From Flavivirga spongiicola (lineage in GTDB: Bacteria; Bacteroidota; Bacteroidia; Flavobacteriales; Flavobacteriaceae): 64,000 nucleotides of DNA. The stretch's first letter is position 1. Each line of letters starts with the position of its first letter. This document shows positions 21,001 through 28,624 of the stretch, one piece after another. The DNA lies in the NCBI RefSeq assembly GCF_030540825.1, contig NZ_JAUOEO010000002.1:765566-829565 (forward strand). The letters run 5' to 3'. Made by a program: the position numbers and the translations under genes. Below the pieces are notes generated by a model. That model was not told the origin of the DNA, did not search any database, and saw only the letters and a list, made by a program, of their open reading frames with translations.

Positions 21001-21401
21001 TCCGTAGCACAATAATTTAGCCTTCTTATTAAAAACGTTTTTACCTCATTGTTTTTAACTCTTACGATAGCTTTTAAAAATGCTTTTTCTACAAGAGCTC
21101 TACCTGTGTTGTGCTCTGGAGCTGCACAATATTGAGCTAAACTTTCTAAAGCATAACGGGTCTGCGTATCATCACCTTGTCCTTGAGGGATCAGCATGTC
21201 TGTAAATTGAACTACTCCTGATGGCCCAAGATCAATTATTTTTTGAGAAAGTTGATCTGCATGTTCATTACTCTTAGCAGGGTACTGAGCTAAAATATCG
21301 GCTACTTTGGTTTCTAGTGTTCTATGCTGTTGTGCTTGTATCGATGTGGTTAATCCAACTATTATTATAAATAATTGTACAATTCTATAATATTTTTTCA
21401 T
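18006..21401 (-). CDS. HEAT-repeat protein with two DUF1080 (3-keto-disaccharide hydrolase) domains
   Basis: 1131 residues, secreted. Signal peptide 1-24 (TTSIQAQ). Residues about 30-690 are alpha-helical HEAT-type repeats (ALESLAQYC, KEALYTLSKIGA, EALRIEAIKVLAIN). Two DUF1080 domains follow: about 725-930 (SLFNGKDLSGWEG, NGGDSGIYLRG, GEWNTFRI) and about 940-1131 (SLLNGENLDYWIG, PGANNGLGIHAP, GQWNSQEVIV). The family (PF06439) is named for 3-keto-disaccharide hydrolase and cleaves glycosides after C3 oxidation. The HEAT part may hold the domains together or bind partners. Third gene of the operon, 26 bp after the sulfatase gene and 10 bp before the GMC gene, which fits a keto-sugar route. The double domain plus long HEAT part is a large fusion. 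Confidence 0.88.
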   Translation of the reverse strand: MKKYYRIVQLFIIIVGLTTSIQAQQHRTLETKVADILAQYPAKSNEHADQLSQKIIDLGPSGVVQFTDMLIPQGQGDDTQTRYALESLAQYCAAPEHNTGRALVEKAFLKAIVRVKNNEVKTFLIRRLNYCATDVSTVLMSSLLSNDKLYAPVIGVLTSIDSEKAGSVLLKAIHHKNAQKEIIKALGVLKYRGALAELTKLAASTDKEIQKEALYTLSKIGAPQSKSILFEAAEKAHFAISNDDATIAYIEYARNLGINGNKGLCKEVCYDIIENTTSENQWHVRSAAYSILRDHFGNEITKALLKEATNTTNKKYRKAIFNEANKGMTSKEIKPWLKVLKKLTNEGKAQLLNSLAHRKEEDVLTKGILPALESKNEALRIEAIKVLAINQNEKAVPVLERLLKNEHSKEELQALYHALQRTINAKDTDVLVANFSTFPKASKKVVLELLRDKRATQHFDFVSKLAAQSNNELQEVAYRTIPSISTAKDVQQLIAMLEVTDKKAYIEKLQTALSFVISKNNNKGSDQLIAAFKSGISKEKLLPIFPVLNSKEGLKLIKDALKSSDIATKKAATNALLLWKSDDVLPYLYDFIREGNGNIEKVFTAYLSKINGSTAPEDQKLLWIRKLTSYAKTNNQTSQLIQTAGKVKTFLSLVFVSNYIDKEVFSQTAMQSAISILLPKPGEKNKFSGDFVRGVVEKIIKGLKGNDSQYIKIDLKEFLSKMPNDEGYVSLFNGKDLSGWEGLVKNPIARAKMSKHALAKAQKTANAQMLRDWFVKDGIIGFKGEGYNNICTIKDYGDFEMLVDWKITNGGDSGIYLRGTPQVQIWDIARTNVGAQVGSGGLYNNQKNEKTPLTVADNPIGEWNTFRIKMVGDRVTVHLNGILVTDNVVLENYWDRKLPIFTKEAIELQAHGEDLGFRNVYVREIHSGDSGLTEEEKKDGFTSLLNGENLDYWIGNKTDYLIEDGVLAVRPKNGGHGNLYTAKEYSDFIFRFEFQLTPGANNGLGIHAPLKGDVAYVGKELQILDNTAPIYKNLKPYQYHGSVYGIIAAKRGALKPIGQWNSQEVIVKGDNIKITLNGTIIVDGNIKEAAKNGTADHQDHPGLKRNKGHIAFLGHGSELQFRKIRIKDLGK

Positions 21402-21427
21402 AATTAAATTTACTTTTTATAGGATTT

Positions 21428-23035
21428 CTATTGTTCGATATATTTTTGATCCAAAGCTTTCGAATCTTTATATTTTATCCTTAATTCTGTTAATTTTATT
21501 TTTAATGTTTTTACAATGTCTGCGTATGCAGGATCCTCATAAACATTTTTCATTTCTTGTGAATCTTTTTTACGATCATACAATTCCCACTCATCAACAT
21601 CATGATAAAAGTGAACTAGCTTATATGCTTTAGTAACAATTCCATAGTGTCTTTTTACAGCATGCTCACCTGGGTATTCATAATAATGGTAATAAACAGA
21701 TTCTCTAGTCCATTTATCATCTATACCTCTCAGAAGAGGCATCAGGCTTTCTCCTTGCATATCTTCGGGTGCTTTAATATTTGCAGCTTCTAAAAATGTT
21801 TGAGCAAAATCAAGGTTTTGTACCATGTCATCATTGGTAGTTCCTGCATGAATCTTATGTGGCCATCTAATTAGTAATGGTGTTTTAAAAGATTCGTCAT
21901 ATATAAATCGTTTATCAAACCAACCATGCTCTCCCAAATAGAAACCTTGATCGGAAGTATATATCACTATAGTGTTTTCTGCAAGTTTGTTGTCATCTAA
22001 ATAATTCAATACCCGTCCTACATTATCATCTACTGAGGAAATACAAGCTAAGTAATCCTGCATATATCTTTGATATTTCCATTTCATCTTTTCTTTTGAT
22101 GTCATTGTCGGCCAATTTTCTTTAAAAAAATGGTTTATTGAGTCTAAAATGGGACCATATTGAGAACGTTGTAAAGAGTTTGCTCTCCCATAAGAAGCGT
22201 ACAGTCCTCTTTTTAAATCTGGAACCTCTGGTTGTACATTACCCATTTCTGCTATAGTTTCTGGTTTTATTTTAGAATCATGACTATACATCATATGGGT
22301 TAATATATTCATCTCAGCTGTTTTGGCTGCCGTACCCCTATTTTCATAATCATCAAATAGTGTTGATGGTTCTGGAAACTCTTTTTTGGTAAATTCTTTA
22401 AATTTTTCAGGACTAGGCCACCACGAACGATGTGGCGCTTTATGCAAATACATCATTAAAAAAGGCTTTTCCGGATCACGCTTTTTATCCAACCAATTGA
22501 TGGACATATCTGTTATGATATCTGTTACATATCCCGTTATGGTTGTATCTCCTTCTTTAGTAATAAACCTTGGATTAATGTAATCACCTTGCCCGGGAAG
22601 AATCATAAAGTCATCCACACCTTTAGGATTGTTTCCAAAATGCAACTTACCAAACATGGCCGTTTGATACCCTGCTTTTTGAAATAATTGAGGAAAGGTA
22701 ACTTGAGTAGTATCAAATGGCGTTAAATTATCTATTTTACCATTTATGTGCGTATGCTTTCCTGTAAGAATAGTTGCTCTGGAAGGCGCACAAATAGAAT
22801 TGGTTACACAAGCATTAGTAAATAACATACCTTCATTTGCTATTCTGTCTATATGTGGTGTTTCTATTAGTTTATTACTATAAGCACTGATTGCCTGATA
22901 CGCATGATCATCAGACATAATAAACAATATATTTGGTCGCTCTTGTTTTTTCTCTGGTTCTTCTTTACAAGAAAAGAGAGACAACACTAAAATAAAAATT
23001 AGTGCTGGTATATTATAGATCTTATTATTTTTCAC
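21428..23035 (-). CDS. Sulfatase lipoprotein
   Basis: 535 residues. The signal segment ends LSLFSC, a lipobox, so it is probably membrane-anchored. Metal motif MSDDHAYQ, maturation motif CAPSRATILTG with Cys as formylglycine precursor, LYLH and APHRSWW in the middle, TSDQGFYLGEHGWFDK near 350, and a C-terminal KRHYGIVTKAYKLVHFY with a WELYD phrase. This is the ordinary S1 sulfatase layout with the glycan-type central region. Second gene of the operon, 34 bp after the Gfo/Idh gene. Being lipid-anchored rather than T9SS-sorted it likely acts on oligosaccharides in the periplasm or at the outer membrane. Substrate unknown. Confidence 0.93.
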   Translation of the reverse strand: MKNNKIYNIPALIFILVLSLFSCKEEPEKKQERPNILFIMSDDHAYQAISAYSNKLIETPHIDRIANEGMLFTNACVTNSICAPSRATILTGKHTHINGKIDNLTPFDTTQVTFPQLFQKAGYQTAMFGKLHFGNNPKGVDDFMILPGQGDYINPRFITKEGDTTITGYVTDIITDMSINWLDKKRDPEKPFLMMYLHKAPHRSWWPSPEKFKEFTKKEFPEPSTLFDDYENRGTAAKTAEMNILTHMMYSHDSKIKPETIAEMGNVQPEVPDLKRGLYASYGRANSLQRSQYGPILDSINHFFKENWPTMTSKEKMKWKYQRYMQDYLACISSVDDNVGRVLNYLDDNKLAENTIVIYTSDQGFYLGEHGWFDKRFIYDESFKTPLLIRWPHKIHAGTTNDDMVQNLDFAQTFLEAANIKAPEDMQGESLMPLLRGIDDKWTRESVYYHYYEYPGEHAVKRHYGIVTKAYKLVHFYHDVDEWELYDRKKDSQEMKNVYEDPAYADIVKTLKIKLTELRIKYKDSKALDQKYIEQ

Positions 23036-23069
23036 ATGAATAAAATTAAGTTGATTTCTTAGACAAAAT

Positions 23070-24338
23070 CTATATTCTCCATGCTTCTCGCATAGGTTGG
23101 TTTATTAATCTATTGGCTTCATCATCATTTATAAATTCTTGTTTTACCGGGTCAAATTCTAAAGTTCTTCCTAATCGCAAGGCAATAATTCCCATATTAA
23201 CGATAGTACAGGAATGATGTCCATTTTCTTCATTCAATGCAAACTTTTTACGTGTTCGGACAGATTCTGAAAAATTCATAATTTGTTCTTCGGGGTCAGG
23301 CATCGTATCAATCATTTCTTTTAAATTTGGGATAGTCGATTTGAACCCGTTGTAAATTTTCCCGTCAGGCCCTTCTATATAAGCAGCATTTTTATCACTA
23401 TTTTTTCCATCTAAAATAATCTGGCATCCATCCGCATAGGTATACACTATTTTTCTCCATGTACCAATAGCATCGTAATGTTGTTGTGGTGCATCTACTT
23501 CTACTTTTATGGGACTTGTATTGTCTTTTCCAAGAAAATACTGAACAGGGTCTATATAATGTTGTCCCATATCTCCTAATCCACCTCCATCATAATCCCA
23601 ATAACCTCTAAATGTGGCATGTACTCTATGCGAATTGTATGCTTTTTCGGGAGCTGGACCTAGCCACATGTTATAATCTAAATGTTCGGGAATAGTTTGT
23701 GGCTGCAAATTTTCTTTTCCTACCCAATAAAATTTCCAGTTAAACCCAGTTATACCACTAATGGTTACTTTTAAAGGCCAACCTAATGCACCACTATCAA
23801 CTGCCTTTTTTAGATTTTTAACGGGCGTATTCATGCCGTAAAAGTTGTCTTTAAAACGAAACCATGTATTTAATCTGAACATACTTCCGTGTACTTTCAT
23901 GGCTTCCATAACTCTTTTTCCTTCACCTATAGTACGAGTCATAGGTTTTTCGCACCATACATCTTTTCCTGCTTCCGCAGCCATTACAGACATTATACCA
24001 TGCCAGTGAGGTGGTGTTGCTATATGAATTATATCTATATCAGGTCTTTGTAATACTTCTCTAAAATCTCTATAACCTTTTACATCACTACCAACTTTTT
24101 TAAGTGTATTTGCTAAGTGATTACCATCTGCATCACAAATAGCCAAAAGTTTTGTGCCTTCATAATTTAAATGACCTTGTCCCATGCCACCAACACCAAT
24201 AACGGCTTTGGTAAGCTGGTCACTTGGGGCTAAAAAATTAGTTCCTCCCATAACATGTCTTGGAATAATACTTATTCCAGCTGCTATTACCAACGATTTT
24301 TTTACAAAGTCTCTACGATTTGACCCTTTTTTTTCCAT
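23070..24338 (-). CDS. Gfo/Idh/MocA family oxidoreductase, Tat-exported
   Basis: NAD(P)-type sugar oxidoreductase of 422 residues. The N-terminus has a twin-arginine signal (NRRDFVKKS with AAGISIIP), so it is exported folded with its cofactor. A Rossmann motif follows (IGVGGMGQGH), then EKPMTRT, the conserved cofactor and substrate motif, and GGGLGDMGQHYID, which carries the catalytic-type His. First gene of the operon that runs to 14202; the proposed operator and promoter are at 24381-24427. In glycoside routes using DUF1080, such enzymes oxidise or reduce C3 of the sugar; the specific reaction here is inference. Confidence 0.9.
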   Translation of the reverse strand: MEKKGSNRRDFVKKSLVIAAGISIIPRHVMGGTNFLAPSDQLTKAVIGVGGMGQGHLNYEGTKLLAICDADGNHLANTLKKVGSDVKGYRDFREVLQRPDIDIIHIATPPHWHGIMSVMAAEAGKDVWCEKPMTRTIGEGKRVMEAMKVHGSMFRLNTWFRFKDNFYGMNTPVKNLKKAVDSGALGWPLKVTISGITGFNWKFYWVGKENLQPQTIPEHLDYNMWLGPAPEKAYNSHRVHATFRGYWDYDGGGLGDMGQHYIDPVQYFLGKDNTSPIKVEVDAPQQHYDAIGTWRKIVYTYADGCQIILDGKNSDKNAAYIEGPDGKIYNGFKSTIPNLKEMIDTMPDPEEQIMNFSESVRTRKKFALNEENGHHSCTIVNMGIIALRLGRTLEFDPVKQEFINDDEANRLINQPMREAWRI

Positions 24339-24380
24339 AAGTTATAATTTTCTATGATTGACTTTATTTTATTCTTGTAA

Positions 24381-24427
24381 CAAAGAAATGGGAGGTCGTG
24401 TAAAATAAAGGGTAACAAAAGGGGTAC
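24381..24427 (-). promoter_or_regulatory. Operon promoter region with tandem 11-bp direct repeats
   Basis: On the minus strand GTACCCCTTTT (24427-24417) is followed directly by GTTACCCTTTA (24416-24406), matching at 8 of 11 places. After 17 nt comes TTTCTTTG (24388-24381), one mismatch from TAnnTTTG. An 11-bp period is one helical turn, which is the layout of SARP-type activator sites. The gene for a SARP-like regulator is next door. Binding is inferred, not shown. Confidence 0.5.
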
Positions 24428-24502
24428 TAAAAAATATTATTTCTTAAAATGCTAAAAATTGGAGGTATAAAAACAATATGTTTTTAAATATTCGGAAAAA
24501 AA

Positions 24503-26788
24503 TTAGCTAGAAGTCATATCTTCAAAAGAAACGGCATAGGTTTCTTTATATATTTTGTAATAAAGTTTCACAAAATTGTCATACGCTTTATAGGCCAGGC
24601 TCAATTTTCCTTGTTGAATTAATAATTGAAGCTTTAGGCTATGTGCTTTTTCATTTAAGTCATCGTAAATACAAATAACATCTGTTAAAAGCAATAGTAA
24701 ATTACAATGTTTTTCTTTGTCTAATATTTCTATAAAATCTAAGCATTGCTCTATAATTTGATTGCTGAATTTCTCAATAAATGGATCTAACCAAGATTCA
24801 CTTGAGCCTGAGAATAATCGCCCTGTTTTTAAAATAGTTAGAAATGTAGGCAGTATGTCTTCTAATTCTTTAACTGAAAACTCATTTATTAAAAAATCAT
24901 CTAAGTAATTTTGAATAATTAAATAATCATAATAACAATTTTCAGATAATTCAATAAACCAAAATTTATCTTTAAAAACGAGATTGATTCCTGGACAGCT
25001 TCTTAGCCTTGAACGTAAATTATTAGTATTTGTACCTCGTGTGTTTTTTGCTTTTTGAGGACTCATTCCTGGCCATAAAAACTCTGTAAGTTGTTTTGTA
25101 GAGATGCCTTTTTTGTTGTTTTGGTGACTGTGTAATAATATGACAATAAATAGCTTTTTAAGCAAAGGCGAAAAATTTTCAGCTATATCTTGCCCGTCTT
25201 TGTCTAGAATTTTTAGTTTCCCGAAGCATAGAATACTTTCATTTTCTCTATTTTCATGATCTTTAGCAAATACCTGCTGTTCCTTTTTTACTTGTCTATA
25301 CTTTTTATGGTTATGCTTTTTTAGGTTTTTAGATTTATGTTTAAAGAAGAGAATAAATATTATTATTAAAAGAGTACCAAAAATAATAAGACCTACTGTT
25401 ATTTTATTATTTAGAGAATTTTCTGCTTTACTTTTAAATAACGTTGATACTTCTTTTTCGTTTAGTTCTCGTTCCCAAATTTTAATTTCATCCAGATAAC
25501 CTTCAAAAAACTCTTCCCATAAATTTGTTCCAATATGTATATTATAATCAGAGGTCATCACATATTCAGAAATTAATTCAACTTTTTCGGTTAGTTTTCC
25601 ATTGACGTAAAAAAATAAGCTGTTGTCTATTTGTGAATGCACTAAAGCAATATGTGACCATTTGTTTAAAGGAATAGGCGATGTTCTAGAAATATAATCT
25701 TTTATACGGGTCATGGTAAACGTTAAAAAACCATTGCGAAGTTTTACTGCAAAACTTTCTCCTTTTCCTAAAATACTGTTGTCTATTCCTAAAGAGGTAG
25801 GTTTTATCCAGGCACTTATTGTAAAACTATTACGTAAAGAATTTTTACTTTCTATTCCTGTGTCTATATAGCCTCCATTTTTAAAAAAACCAACGTTTCC
25901 CCGAGTTGAATCTTTCTTAAATTTTACATTGTTTATTAATAATCCTTTACTGTTATCATTCAATTTGTTTTTAAACTTTGGGTCGAATACATAATAATCC
26001 GATAAGCCAAAATTCAAGTCTAATTGAAACGCTTTAAAGTTTTTGAGATTTTCTAAATTTTTTTCTGTAGTATGAATGATATCTGGCGAAAAATGATAGC
26101 CAGCTTTATAGGGAATTAAAATAGGAAGGCTATCTTCATTAATAATTGGAAAATTAAAATATCCACCAGCTGTTGATGATTTGTATTTTATAAACTTCAC
26201 ATCATTTATCAATGATTCAGCATCTGTTTTAATGGTTCCAGATATCGTTTTTAATGAATTTAAATAAGAAACAACACTGTCTGCTTTAACAAGCAAATTA
26301 CTATTTATTTCAATGAAATTGGGGCGTTTCCCATATTGATCCCAAAAATTTATCAAATGTTTGGTGCTACTTAAATGAGTTCTTGTAAGTTTTTTTGTGT
26401 TTATGGGTTGGACAAGTCTGTTGTTTATAGAGTTAAGGTGAATCGTTTCAATTTTATCAGGAGGAATTTGAAATACTGAAAGGTTGCCATCTAAAAGGGA
26501 ATCGATATTTTGCTGTGTGATAACAACCACCTCTTTTCTATGTTTTACATACTTTTTTAAATGGTTTAAATGTGTCGTTTTTGATATTTCAAAAGCTAGG
26601 GGTGTACTACTATTACTTAATAAAGAATCTAATTTGAATGTAAAAGGGTTTTTTTCTATATCGATTAAAATATAGGATTTTGAAAGGATGTTTTCTTCTG
26701 AATAACCACTTTTATTTTGAGCGAGGCTAAAATGTGTTATTGTAAATAACAGGAGAATGGATAAAAAACAAGAAATAGTTTTATTCAA
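24503..26788 (-). CDS. Transmembrane LamG / SARP-like one-component transcriptional regulator
   Basis: 761 residues. Signal peptide (about 1-23, HFSLAQ), an extracytoplasmic region with a LamG/ConA-like domain (about 285-445: GGYIDTGI, FTISAWIKP, WSHIALVHS, FFYVNGKL, GYLDEIKIW), one membrane helix (about 457-480, ITVGLIIFGTLLIIIFILFF), then a cytoplasmic part. Residues about 505-610 look like a winged helix of the OmpR/SARP type (FGKLKILDKDGQD, TKQLTEFLWPGM, NLRSRLR), and 640-755 a helical tail with GKLSLAYKAYDNFVKLY resembling the BTAD domain. The protein can bind a ligand outside and DNA inside, so it may switch the adjacent sulfatase operon directly. The first codon appears to be TTG (26786-26788); another in-frame TTG lies 24 bp upstream. 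It ends 164 bp before the operon start. Confidence 0.75.
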   Translation of the reverse strand: MNKTISCFLSILLLFTITHFSLAQNKSGYSEENILSKSYILIDIEKNPFTFKLDSLLSNSSTPLAFEISKTTHLNHLKKYVKHRKEVVVITQQNIDSLLDGNLSVFQIPPDKIETIHLNSINNRLVQPINTKKLTRTHLSSTKHLINFWDQYGKRPNFIEINSNLLVKADSVVSYLNSLKTISGTIKTDAESLINDVKFIKYKSSTAGGYFNFPIINEDSLPILIPYKAGYHFSPDIIHTTEKNLENLKNFKAFQLDLNFGLSDYYVFDPKFKNKLNDNSKGLLINNVKFKKDSTRGNVGFFKNGGYIDTGIESKNSLRNSFTISAWIKPTSLGIDNSILGKGESFAVKLRNGFLTFTMTRIKDYISRTSPIPLNKWSHIALVHSQIDNSLFFYVNGKLTEKVELISEYVMTSDYNIHIGTNLWEEFFEGYLDEIKIWERELNEKEVSTLFKSKAENSLNNKITVGLIIFGTLLIIIFILFFKHKSKNLKKHNHKKYRQVKKEQQVFAKDHENRENESILCFGKLKILDKDGQDIAENFSPLLKKLFIVILLHSHQNNKKGISTKQLTEFLWPGMSPQKAKNTRGTNTNNLRSRLRSCPGINLVFKDKFWFIELSENCYYDYLIIQNYLDDFLINEFSVKELEDILPTFLTILKTGRLFSGSSESWLDPFIEKFSNQIIEQCLDFIEILDKEKHCNLLLLLTDVICIYDDLNEKAHSLKLQLLIQQGKLSLAYKAYDNFVKLYYKIYKETYAVSFEDMTSS

Positions 26789-26808
26789 AAGATTTGTGCA
26801 TATTTTTT

Positions 26809-26816
26809 CAAATTTA
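26809..26816 (-). promoter_or_regulatory. Putative -7 box of the LamG/SARP regulator
   Basis: TAAATTTG on the minus strand matches TAnnTTTG, 20 bp before the TTG start. No TTTG is found at the -33 distance. The start of transcription would be near 26802, giving a short leader. Confidence 0.4.
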
Positions 26817-27057
26817 CTAAAATCCGATTAAAATTTAATGATATGATTTTATATTAAAGATTGTGTACAAACCATTTTAAGAGAAGTCAAAGAAATTCAA
26901 TGTTTCCCTCTAATTTGTGGAAAAACTACATGGATTGGATTGTACAATTGTAACGCTTAAAACCATATAGTTGAGGTTTAGCTTTATATGAGATATTAGA
27001 AAGAAAAATAGAGTATAGTAAAAATCTTAATTGTTGTACCTATGTTGTATCCAAATA

Positions 27058-27089
27058 AAAAACCCAAGATAAAATCTTGGGTTTTTCTT
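27058..27089. terminator. Bidirectional terminator at the left edge of the island
   Basis: A 13-bp stem (AAAAACCCAAGAT / ATCTTGGGTTTTT, 27058-27070 with 27074-27086) and a 3-nt loop. It sits directly next to the tRNA-Met fragment on the side where the tRNA 3' end used to point, so it is probably the original terminator of the tRNA gene. Confidence 0.8.
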
Positions 27090-27133
27090 GTAGCGAGAGG
27101 GGGGCACGATCCCCCGACCTCCGGGTTATGAAT
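27090..27133 (-). repeat. Attachment site copy: tRNA-Met 3' fragment
   Basis: 44 bp identical to 34813-34856. On the minus strand it runs from the anticodon loop to the end of the acceptor stem. The 5' half of the tRNA is missing, so it is a remnant and not a gene. Confidence 0.9.
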
Positions 27134-27409
27134 TTAGTGACTAATATGATGTTTTGTGTTTAAATAGTTGAAAATGAGTGATTTATTTGTTTTTGAAGTT
27201 CAATAAAAGCCAATAATACCTATTGTAAACCACAAAATGTTTTAGGTAGAATGAAAATCAAGTTTTATCTTTACTCTATTAAATAGACCCTATGGGCATC
27301 GATAAAAGTAATACTTTGGAAGCATGATAAGAAAAAAGATAACACTTTTCCTCTTGTTATTCGCGTAACGAAAAATAGAAAGACACGTTATATTTTTACA
27401 GGTGAATAT

Positions 27410-28504
27410 GTGCTTCAAAAGGATTGGGATGCGGAAAAGAATGTAATCAAAAAGTCTCATCCAAATGCAACGCGGATGAATAGTTTTTTACTTAAAAAAT
27501 TAAGCGAAGCACATGATGTTGTATTAGATGTTAAAGCCAATGATAATAAACAATCTGTTTCAAATATTAAGAAGAAGATAGTCAATGAGCAAAACACGGA
27601 CTTCTTTACAATATCAAAAATCTATTTGAATAATTTAGAAAAGAGAAAGAAGTTCCATCAAAAAGATAGTGATGCTGGACGGTTGAATATCTTTAAAGCC
27701 TTTTTGGGTAAAGAGCATCTTGATTTTAATGATTTGAATGTTTCGTTGTTAGAAAAGTTTCAAAATCATCTTAGGTATGAGAAGAAGCGCTCTGAGAGAA
27801 CAATAGCCAATTATATGATTCTCATTAGAACGATTTACAATTTAGCCATATCACAATCAATTATTGACCGTAGAGATTATCCCTTTGGAAGGGGCAAAGT
27901 TCAAATTAAAATTCCAGAAAGCGAAAAGATTGGTTTGAACCTTGATGAGATTCAGTCGTTAGAGAAGGTTACCGGTATTACTTCTGCACAACAACATGCT
28001 GTCAATGTTTGGCTAATCAGTTTTTATTTTGCAGGAGTAAGAGTGGGGGATGTTTTAAAATTACGATGGTCAGATTTTAAAGATGGACGACTTTATTATC
28101 GTATGGGAAAAAACAAAAAACTTGTTTCATTAAAAGTACCTGACAAGTCGCAAGTTCTTTTAGATGGTTACAAAGAAGAAAAGCAAAATATAAATGACTT
28201 GGTATTCCCCGAACTCAAAGCAACAAACTTTAAAGACGAAAGAACTTTAACGACAAGGGTTAAAACCGTAACACGTAATTTTAATCGACGACTAGAAATT
28301 GTCGCAGGAAAATTAGAGATTGATAAAAAACTATCCATGCATATTGCTCGGCATAGTTTTGGCAATATCTCTGGCGATAAAATACCTATTCAGATGTTAC
28401 AGAAACTTTATCGTCATTCTTCAATTACGACTACAGTAAATTATCAACAAAATTTTATGCACAAAGAAACGGATGATGCGTTGGATAAAGTGATTAACTT
28501 TTAA
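27410..28504 (+). CDS. Tyrosine recombinase (integrase) of the tRNA-Met element
   Basis: Cuts and joins DNA at the att sites. The frame is open upstream for another 37 codons, and those codons (27299-27409: SIKVILWKHDKKKDNTFP, then the VIRVTKNRKTRY region) read like the normal N-terminus of flavobacterial integrases. The only ATG there (27292-27294) is out of frame by one base because of GGG at 27294-27296, so a one-base insertion has probably damaged the start. The GTG at 27410 is only a formal start. The catalytic domain is whole: Arg in GVRVGDVLKLRW, HxxR in HIARHSF, and the His and Tyr in YRHSSITTTVNY. SAM-like core-binding domain about 75-165. Confidence 0.85.
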   Translation: MLQKDWDAEKNVIKKSHPNATRMNSFLLKKLSEAHDVVLDVKANDNKQSVSNIKKKIVNEQNTDFFTISKIYLNNLEKRKKFHQKDSDAGRLNIFKAFLGKEHLDFNDLNVSLLEKFQNHLRYEKKRSERTIANYMILIRTIYNLAISQSIIDRRDYPFGRGKVQIKIPESEKIGLNLDEIQSLEKVTGITSAQQHAVNVWLISFYFAGVRVGDVLKLRWSDFKDGRLYYRMGKNKKLVSLKVPDKSQVLLDGYKEEKQNINDLVFPELKATNFKDERTLTTRVKTVTRNFNRRLEIVAGKLEIDKKLSMHIARHSFGNISGDKIPIQMLQKLYRHSSITTTVNYQQNFMHKETDDALDKVINF

Positions 28505-28624
28505 AAAGAGAGTTACCCAATATTTAGTGTTTTTTTGGAACATTTATTAATAAACTTATTTTTTTATTAAATTGCTCGTGGCTTGAATTATGTTTATAGA
28601 TTTATTCATATTAAACACTTAACC

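Noticed and set aside
14202..24338. A classical polysaccharide utilisation locus
   Set aside because: No SusC/SusD pair, no glycoside hydrolase of a named family and no hybrid two-component regulator are in the window.
27090..27133. A second tRNA-Met gene
   Set aside because: Only the 3' part is present; the 5' half with the D-arm is missing, so it is an attachment-site remnant.
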